Shown: piece by piece, positions 16,701 to 21,330 of the stretch
How positions within the stretch are numbered: the stretch's first letter is position 1
How the letters are laid out: every line of letters begins with the position of its first letter
NCBI GenBank assembly: GCA_943324575.2
Contig: CALPMD020000001.1
Location: 1 to 21,330, forward strand
From: Akkermansia muciniphila
Lineage (GTDB): Bacteria > Verrucomicrobiota > Verrucomicrobiia > Verrucomicrobiales > Akkermansiaceae
DNA length: 21,330 nucleotides
Reading direction: 5' to 3'
Notes under the pieces: model-generated
Seen by the model: the letters and a program-made list of their open reading frames with translations, nothing else
What the model was told of the DNA's origin: nothing
The model's database searches: none
Program-made: the position numbers and the translations under genes

Positions 16701-17291
16701 GGGCTCATCGAGGAAGGTTCTCAACAGCAGGTCGAGGCTGACGTCAAAATGTCTAGCACCGGGACCCTTGTCGTGGCACCAGTGTTCAAACATGGCATTG
16801 GCCAGCATATCGACTCCATAGTAGCCTCGCGGAATAAAAAGCCACCGACGTGGTCTGACAAGGATGCGCGAAACGTCATTGTGGATGAAGCGAAGAAGCT
16901 GGGGGTTGAGTTTGTGGTGGTGGGTAAAATGCCGGGGGTTGAAGGAATCCGCTCGATCCAAGATGGAAAAGCTTCTTCCGTTAAGTCTCGGAATCAAGAC
17001 CAGTCGATGCCCATGGTTTTTGACGGTGTGAGTAAAGCCGGTAACATCACATTTGAAATCCTCACCAGCGAGGATGTCCCAGACAAGACCGATAATACGG
17101 ATCAAATCACAGACTTCCTCGGGGCGGCTCAGATGCTCGCTGAAGAACTCAAGACCAAACGCGGTGAGTATAAGGTCGGCGTTTTCTATGACCCGTTGGT
17201 AGGAAAAGGTGACGCTGCCGATCCTGAACCGTTGAGACAGCAGGTCCGTGACTTTGTCGCGTGGCTCAAGAAGGAAAAGCACCTGAATTAA
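13764..17291 (+). CDS. GH2 beta-galactosidase-like enzyme with discoidin module and novel C-terminal extension
   Basis: A secreted GH2 enzyme, first of the rightward block. Numbering here counts from an in-frame TTG at 13758; I start at the ATG two codons later, and ATGs at 13767, 13785 and 13791 are also possible (no Shine-Dalgarno decides). A signal peptide ends near A34. GH2 sugar-binding domain about 40-200 (VPHDWSIE, WYRKAF, VWINGHLLG), Ig-like domain 200-308, TIM barrel 310-620 with RTSHNP (365-370), acid/base E436 in WSVGNEVNE and nucleophile E513 in LIGSEN. A DUF4982-like segment (about 630-700), a GH2 C5-type Ig domain (705-818) and a discoidin/CBM32-like module (about 851-983, with HAIDGNLQTRW) follow. 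The final 190 residues match nothing I recognise. Most likely a beta-galactosidase; other beta-glycosides are possible, since GH2 specificity is broad. Confidence 0.92.
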   Translation: MMINLKKMKMRAQCQLIGLLFFLVAADAAHCAPTLGNARTIVPLSDAWTFHLGDAQGAEKSAFDDSKWRKLNVPHDWSIELPYDPKMIGGSSVGYLPGGVGWYRKAFTLPESDKGKEIVIDFDAVYMDSQVWINGHLLGKRPNGYVGFRYDLTPHLKYGKEKNQIAVRANVEPSGSRWYPGAGIYRHVWLVKMNPIHVTHWGTFVTTPEVSEKNATVRLRTEVENKSSEASEVRLTSVILDPSGKEVAKATSTHRIAVGAIQDFDQQFAVTQPQLWSPNTPDMYQVVSKVESAGKTLDEYTTPLGIRSCEFTVDRGFLLNGERVDIKGVCLHHDFGALGTAISQRALQRQLEILREMGCNAIRTSHNPREPEFYAMCDRMGFMVMDEAFDVWQQKKLGNDYHKYFKEWHERDLISMVRRDRNHPSVIIWSVGNEVNEQHKQDFPGQGGVIAKRLVDICKQHDPSRVVTAACNSAEACDKNGIMGALDVYGQNYVLEAFEKYKGKKPLIGSENATNFATRDSYSYEIVKDKSLKMAFQNIKNNNECTGYGRFWGDDRTDLTLITMRKSPWVAGQFAWTGFDYLGECFPFHWPGRNGLFGIVDLAGFPKDSYYIYQADWTDKPSIHIIPQNWNFSQFFLAPIPVWVYSNCEEVELFLNNRSLGVKKINRSECLYAEWLVKYEAGELKAVGRTNGQIICSDIVRTSGKPAKLEVVPDRTEIAADGTDLSFVEVRLVDKDGAICKDSDLLLRISIEGAGVVAGVDNGSATNHSPFKGNQVDTFYGRGMVILRSTKQTGVIRLNISADGIEPAKATITTLSPGDAKLVEAATKRDKLERENNKKFSRHRLAKFQQFGNLIAGKTASASSSTQENPPSHAIDGNLQTRWCPKDGNTGHSWQVDLGVPRELKGAKILWQTSNKYQYTVEGSADGVKWEMLSDQSKKQDPQQEHTLAFDRKGIRHVRITTTGLPTGLWGTFSEVEIYGLIEEGSQQQVEADVKMSSTGTLVVAPVFKHGIGQHIDSIVASRNKKPPTWSDKDARNVIVDEAKKLGVEFVVVGKMPGVEGIRSIQDGKASSVKSRNQDQSMPMVFDGVSKAGNITFEILTSEDVPDKTDNTDQITDFLGAAQMLAEELKTKRGEYKVGVFYDPLVGKGDAADPEPLRQQVRDFVAWLKKEKHLN

Positions 17292-17310
17292 TTTACGCTA
17301 GAGCTAAGTA

Positions 17311-17315
17311 AGGAA
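17311..17315 (+). promoter_or_regulatory. Ribosome binding site of the DUF5703-like gene
   Basis: AGGAA lies 7 bases before the ATG at 17323, in the 31-bp gap after the GH2 gene. It supports that start and is one of the few recognisable Shine-Dalgarno sequences in the window. Confidence 0.6.
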
Positions 17316-17322
17316 TCTAAAA

Positions 17323-20151
17323 ATGAAAAAAACATTATCTGTCTTCGCATCCATCGTTTGTCTTCATCCCATGTCCATTCTGTTGGCGGGAGAAGCACGT
17401 CCCATGGATAACAATAACGTCGTTTGGACCTCACCCAGCAAGGACTACAACGGCTCCATGCCGATCGGAAATGGCGACCTTGCGGCGAATGTGTGGGTGG
17501 AACCGACGGGGGATCTAATCTTCTATCTCTCGAAGAGTGATTCCTGGACCGGCGGTAGGCCGGATCCGGAATTGGTGAAGCTGGGACGGGTTCGTGTCCG
17601 TCTTGACAAGCCCCTCTTTCAAGAGGGCTCGGAGTTCCGGCAAGAGTTGGATCTAAAGACCGGAAGCATCACCGTTGACTCGTCCGTTGGGGATCAGAAA
17701 CGTTCTGTTCGCTTCTGGATCGATGCGAATCGCCCTGTCGTTCATGTCGACATTCAAAGCTCCGTGGCCTGCACCGCTGAGATTGCGCTGGAAAGCTGGC
17801 GGGCGGAAGGGAAGTGGCTCCAAGGTGGAGCGGAAAAAGATGTAATCCTGCCCTCGGATGGGCAGACGGTCCGATGGTATCAGCGGAATGCGCATAGCAT
17901 CTTCGCCGATTCTTTCAAAAGTCAGCATCTGGGAGAAATTGTTGATCAATTCACCGATCCTCTCATCAATCGCACTTTCGGTGGCCTGATTTCCGGCCCA
18001 GGTCTGAAGTCCAAAAACAACCAAACGCTAGAGACCTCTGCGCCTGCCAAGAAGATTCAAGTGAGCATCCATGCACTCACGGCCCAGACAAAAACGCCGG
18101 AGGATTGGTTAGCGCAACTGGAGCAACAGAGGAAGACGGTGGAAGCGGTTTCGACTGAAAAAGCGTGGCCGTCCCATGTCAAATGGTGGCAGGATTTTTG
18201 GCAGAGAAGCTGGATCCATGTCACGCCCGGCGCGAAGTCGCAAAAAAACGTGCTTACGAGTTTGATCCCTGCCAACACGCTTAACTTCAGGATCGGCGTC
18301 TCTTCAGGTAACGGCGAAAAATTCCAAGGCAAGCTGGGACGGGCGAGCATTCTGAAACGTGCCTTGAACGAGGCGGAAATCAAAAATCTCGCTGGCAGTC
18401 AGTCAGAGCCTGTCGGATTCAAACAAGAAGACGTCCTTTTCAGTGCTACGCCCGCACTTTATTCAGAAATCAAAGACTCCGCCGGGTGGACGGATTCCCC
18501 GGCGATGACCTTTGAGCTGTGGATCAATCCAGACAGCATCGCAGCGAACGCGAGGATTCTGGATAAGACCATGGCAGGAAGCGACTCGGGGTTTCTGCTG
18601 GATACCCATCCCGGCAACGGTCTGCGCCTAATTGCAGGCAAAAAGCAGTTCAGAGTTCCTAATTGTTTGAAAGTCGGTGAGTGGAGCCACATTGCTGTTG
18701 CCATGGATGCGAGTCGGCAGAGAATAGAAATCTATCTGAACGGCAAACGGATGGCTGGTGAAGGGAAGATCAGTGATCTCGACGAGGCCTTTGAAGTGAG
18801 TCGGGCCTACACCCTTCAGCACTGGGTTCAGGCCTGTGCGGGACGGGGTGCCTACCCCATCAAATTTAATGGATCCTTGTTTACCGTGGATGGGATGGAT
18901 AATTACCAGAACGTTCCTGAGGGAACCTATAGTGGACCTGACCACCGTCGCTGGGGTGGCCCCTACTGGTGGCAGAACACCCGCCTAATCTACTGGCCGA
19001 TGCTGTATTCCGGGGATTACGACCAGATGGCTCCACTCTTCACCATGTATCGCAATATGCTGCCACTTCTGAAAGAGCGAACACGGCGCTATTTTGGCCA
19101 TGACGGGGTCAACTTCTCAGAGACATCTCAGATGTGGGGGCTCAATCGAAAACAAGATTTTTGCATGGGTAAAGACAACCCAGACGTCTATTCGAAATGC
19201 CCATATACCCGATATTACTGGGATGGTGGCTTGGAGATGTCCACCATGTTACTGGCCTATTACCAGCATACTCAAGATAAGGCTTTCGTGAAGGAGACGC
19301 TGTTGCCCATTGCGGACCAAGTGGTGATCTTCTATGACCAGCATTACAAACGCACCCAAGAGGGGAAATTGCATATTTCACCTTCTCAGGTGCTGGAAAC
19401 TTGGCATAAAGCTGAGGATCCGATTACCGTCCTCGCTGGCCTGCGAACCGTTCTGGGCGGATTACTAAAATTACCCGAATCGTTGACCACGAGCGAGCAA
19501 CGGGGGCGCTGGCAACGTTTGTTCGGCGAAGTGAAGGAACTTCCCTTCGCAGAGGAATCGGGTAAAAAATGGTTGAATCCAGCCCATGTATTCTCCGATC
19601 GCAGAAACTGTGAAAATCCTGCGTTGTATGCGATCTTTCCGTATCCAATTTACGGCGTCGGCAAGCCGGATTTGGAGGTCGGTCTGGAATCCTTTGCGCG
19701 GCGCGATAACAAACGAACGGGCGGTTGGCAGCAGGACTCGATCCAAGCTGCCTTGCTGGGCCTAACTGACCAAGCGAAGTCCTATCTCGTTCAGGCTGTC
19801 ACCACAGAAAATCTCATGGGCGGTGCCAATGAAAAGGCGAACCGTACCGATAGCCGCTTTCCCGCTTTTTGGGGACCGAACTTTGACTGGATGCCTGACC
19901 AGTGCCAAGCTTCCGTGATTCTCAATACGCTTCAGTACATGCTGATGCAGACGGATGGTAAAAAAATCATTCTGCTTCCGTCTTGGCCGAAGGATTGGAA
20001 TGCCTCATTCAAACTCCACGCTCCCTACCAAACCACTGTCGAAGGACGAGTGGAGAACGGGGTGTTGCGGGATTTGAAAGTCACGCCGAAATCGCGCACA
20101 AAGGACATTGTGAATGCCATGACCGCATCATCTCTCGAGATAAAAAAGTAA
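17323..20151 (+). CDS. DUF5703/GH95-like secreted protein with a LamG module inside its catalytic domain
   Basis: A 942-residue exported protein, probably a glycosidase of the (alpha/alpha)6-barrel type related to GH95-like enzymes, whose characterised members act on fucosides and galactosides. A signal peptide covers about 1-23. The N-terminal beta-sandwich (30-260) begins NNNVVWTSPSKDYNGSMPIGNGDLAANVW, shown here only to place it at 30-58. The barrel starts at WWQDFWQRSWIHV (288-300), breaks off for about 190 residues, then resumes at VSRAYTLQHWVQACAGRGAY (492-511) and continues through FNGSLFTVDG, RRWGGPYWWQNTRL and GHDGVNFSET. The inserted part (about 308-488) is LamG-like but has its pieces in swapped order. 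A short C-terminal beta-domain ends the protein (about 880-942). It lies 31 bp after the GH2 gene with a clear ribosome binding site. Substrate specificity cannot be read off; alpha-L-fucosidase or alpha-galactosidase are the leading options. Confidence 0.85.
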   Translation: MKKTLSVFASIVCLHPMSILLAGEARPMDNNNVVWTSPSKDYNGSMPIGNGDLAANVWVEPTGDLIFYLSKSDSWTGGRPDPELVKLGRVRVRLDKPLFQEGSEFRQELDLKTGSITVDSSVGDQKRSVRFWIDANRPVVHVDIQSSVACTAEIALESWRAEGKWLQGGAEKDVILPSDGQTVRWYQRNAHSIFADSFKSQHLGEIVDQFTDPLINRTFGGLISGPGLKSKNNQTLETSAPAKKIQVSIHALTAQTKTPEDWLAQLEQQRKTVEAVSTEKAWPSHVKWWQDFWQRSWIHVTPGAKSQKNVLTSLIPANTLNFRIGVSSGNGEKFQGKLGRASILKRALNEAEIKNLAGSQSEPVGFKQEDVLFSATPALYSEIKDSAGWTDSPAMTFELWINPDSIAANARILDKTMAGSDSGFLLDTHPGNGLRLIAGKKQFRVPNCLKVGEWSHIAVAMDASRQRIEIYLNGKRMAGEGKISDLDEAFEVSRAYTLQHWVQACAGRGAYPIKFNGSLFTVDGMDNYQNVPEGTYSGPDHRRWGGPYWWQNTRLIYWPMLYSGDYDQMAPLFTMYRNMLPLLKERTRRYFGHDGVNFSETSQMWGLNRKQDFCMGKDNPDVYSKCPYTRYYWDGGLEMSTMLLAYYQHTQDKAFVKETLLPIADQVVIFYDQHYKRTQEGKLHISPSQVLETWHKAEDPITVLAGLRTVLGGLLKLPESLTTSEQRGRWQRLFGEVKELPFAEESGKKWLNPAHVFSDRRNCENPALYAIFPYPIYGVGKPDLEVGLESFARRDNKRTGGWQQDSIQAALLGLTDQAKSYLVQAVTTENLMGGANEKANRTDSRFPAFWGPNFDWMPDQCQASVILNTLQYMLMQTDGKKIILLPSWPKDWNASFKLHAPYQTTVEGRVENGVLRDLKVTPKSRTKDIVNAMTASSLEIKK

Positions 20152-20166
20152 CTCAAAATCGCTGAT

Positions 20167-20171
20167 CAGGA
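20167..20171 (+). promoter_or_regulatory. Weak ribosome binding site of the last gene
   Basis: CAGGA lies 3 bases before the ATG at 20175 and 21 bases before the duplicated ATG at 20193. The spacing is short for the first start and too long for the second, so it does not settle the choice. Confidence 0.35.
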
Positions 20172-20206
20172 AAAATGAAAAATTACTTAAAAATGAAAAA
20201 TTACTT
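20171..20206 (+). repeat. Perfect 18-bp tandem duplication across the start codon
   Basis: The unit AAAAATGAAAAATTACTT occurs at 20171-20188 and again at 20189-20206 without a mismatch. It contains the start codon and is 18 bp long, so the frame is kept and the protein begins MKNYLKMKNYLQ. The likely cause is slippage or a recent duplication. It yields two in-frame starts, both ahead of the same signal peptide. Confidence 0.9.
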
Positions 20207-21330
20207 ACAGTGCGTTGGTTCGTTGGCCATGGGAATTAGCTTTTTGTCAGCATCTGCGGCACTGGCTGAAAAGCCCAAAGAACCTGTCAAATTCGATTAC
20301 CCAGCTCAAAGGCTACCCGGAACCGCGAAAGCAATCGTCCAAGGAAATACACGAACGCTGCAAAATGATCTCGCGTCATTCCACTTTGATGTGACGGAGG
20401 GACGGGTGAAGAACGCGCGCTTCGACATCGCGGGTGATGCCGGGGCCTCGGTTGTCGTTGATGAGGCATTCACGTTGGTTGTGGACGGCAAGCCGGTTAG
20501 CGCGTCGGCAATGAAGCTTGATGTGCAAATTCCGGAAGAAACGACCCCCGCAGACACGGCGTCCCCCCGATTGGGAGATCATGACGCAGCCAAGTCGTTT
20601 GCCCTGACTTTTTCCGCCCCCGACGATTCCTATCGCGTGGTCTGGAAGCCCATTCTCCGGGACGGTTCCAACTATATCCTCTTCGATGTCACGATCACTC
20701 CGTTGCGCGGGGATTTGAGTTTGAACCGCCTCGTCATGCTGGGTGTGACCGCCAAGAATTTGAAGCAACTCGGCACACCGGCCGGGAGTCCGGTGGCGAA
20801 CGAGCGCTTTTTCTTCGGATTTCACCATCCGACAGCCCGGCCTCTCATCGCTGGGGAAAAACTAACCTTTTACTGGGATCGCGCCAACATGGCGGTGAAA
20901 CAAGGCGAGACGGTTCATCAACGCGCTGCAATCGGTATATACCCAAAAGACCAACGCCGCCGGGCGTTTAACTACTATCTAGAGCGGGAGAGGTCCCACT
21001 CTTACCACCAGGTCCTCCATTACAATGCATGGTATGATATTCTGCACACTTCACGCACGAAGAAGGCCGATGAGGCCGAAGCTATCGAGCGAATCCAGAC
21101 CTTCCACAAAGAATTGACCGTGAAGCGTGGAGTGCCCGTGGAGTTGTTCATGTTTGATGATCCGTGGGACAATGTTTCGGGCACCGCCACAGACGTATGG
21201 CAGTTTGACCCCAAGCGTAATCCCAACGAATGGAAGGTGATGAAAGAGGTTGCTCAGAAGCACGGCGGCTCATTGGGTGTCTGGATGTCTCCACAAGGCG
21301 GATGGGGTGGAAGGCATGTCCGCTTTGCAA
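20175..21330 (+). CDS. Probable clan GH-D (GH27/GH36-like) glycosidase, 3' end cut by window
   Basis: An open frame of 385 codons that runs off the window. The start is the first copy of a duplicated ATG (alternative 20193). A signal peptide ends near A32 (ASAALA-EK). Residues about 40-260 form a beta-rich N-terminal domain. A TIM-barrel-like region then begins: LHYNAWYDIL (281-290), a helix up to KRGV, FMFDDPWDN (325-333), a WQFD stretch and GVWMSPQGGWGG (368-379). This order, an Asn-Trp-Tyr strand, an Asp-Asp-x-Trp strand and then a Trp-x-Ser-Pro strand, resembles alpha-galactosidase/alpha-N-acetylgalactosaminidase-like enzymes of clan GH-D. The catalytic aspartates expected later in such folds are beyond the window, so the assignment is tentative. 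It lies 23 bp after the DUF5703-like gene and should belong to the same operon. Confidence 0.7.
   Translation, partial: MKNYLKMKNYLQCVGSLAMGISFLSASAALAEKPKEPVKFDYPAQRLPGTAKAIVQGNTRTLQNDLASFHFDVTEGRVKNARFDIAGDAGASVVVDEAFTLVVDGKPVSASAMKLDVQIPEETTPADTASPRLGDHDAAKSFALTFSAPDDSYRVVWKPILRDGSNYILFDVTITPLRGDLSLNRLVMLGVTAKNLKQLGTPAGSPVANERFFFGFHHPTARPLIAGEKLTFYWDRANMAVKQGETVHQRAAIGIYPKDQRRRAFNYYLERERSHSYHQVLHYNAWYDILHTSRTKKADEAEAIERIQTFHKELTVKRGVPVELFMFDDPWDNVSGTATDVWQFDPKRNPNEWKVMKEVAQKHGGSLGVWMSPQGGWGGRHVRFA

Noticed and set aside
16605..17282. 225-codon open frame on the minus strand inside the GH2 gene
   Set aside because: Antisense to the C-terminal part of the GH2 frame, with no domain, no ribosome binding site and no conserved motif visible.
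1..21330. Search by eye for CRISPR arrays, tRNA or rRNA genes, insertion-sequence ends and phage genes
   Set aside because: None seen. The repeats found are short and isolated, and the coding content is continuous secreted-enzyme and regulator genes.

Overview
This window looks like a glycan-degradation locus of a Gram-negative, polysaccharide-eating bacterium, most likely a member of the Verrucomicrobiota or a close relative (Planctomycetota/Lentisphaerota type). The inference rests on gene content: many large secreted glycosidases with LamG and discoidin (F5/8 type C) modules, a DUF5703-type protein, a GH106-type enzyme and a NarL-type two-component system, with no SusC/SusD pair in view. 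No rRNA, tRNA, CRISPR array, phage gene or transposase was seen.

Layout. Everything from 5 to about 13314 is read leftward and everything from 13764 to the right edge is read rightward, so the window is two divergent gene blocks around one central control region. In order of transcription, the leftward block is: a two-domain secreted esterase (11386-13314), a LamG-containing secreted protein of unknown activity (8266-11376), a GH106-like alpha-L-rhamnosidase (5614-8064), a GH29 alpha-L-fucosidase (3687-5501), an alpha/beta-hydrolase esterase overlapping it by 8 bp (2813-3694), then a sensor histidine kinase (688-2676) and a LuxR/NarL-type response regulator (5-691) joined by an ATGA overlap. 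The rightward block is: a GH2 beta-galactosidase-like enzyme with a discoidin module and an unexplained C-terminal extension (13764-17291), a DUF5703/GH95-like protein whose catalytic domain is split by a LamG module (17323-20151), and the first 385 codons of a probable clan GH-D (GH27/GH36-like) enzyme cut by the window end (20175-21330).

How it works together (inference). Every enzyme has an export signal, so breakdown would happen in the periplasm or at the cell surface. Removal of fucose, rhamnose and galactose plus two esterases suggests a branched, acylated heteropolysaccharide. No sulfatase is present here, which argues weakly against a heavily sulfated fucoidan. The kinase has two discoidin folds outside the membrane, the same fold class that the GH2 enzyme carries as an accessory module, so it may sense the same glycan or its fragments.

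The most interesting non-coding signal lies between the two blocks. It is a pair of nearly identical 20-bp dyads (TAyCCT-N8-AGGATA), each containing TATAAAAT and pointing outward toward its own gene block, with centres 148 bp apart. They are good candidates for shared promoter/operator sites of the divergent blocks.
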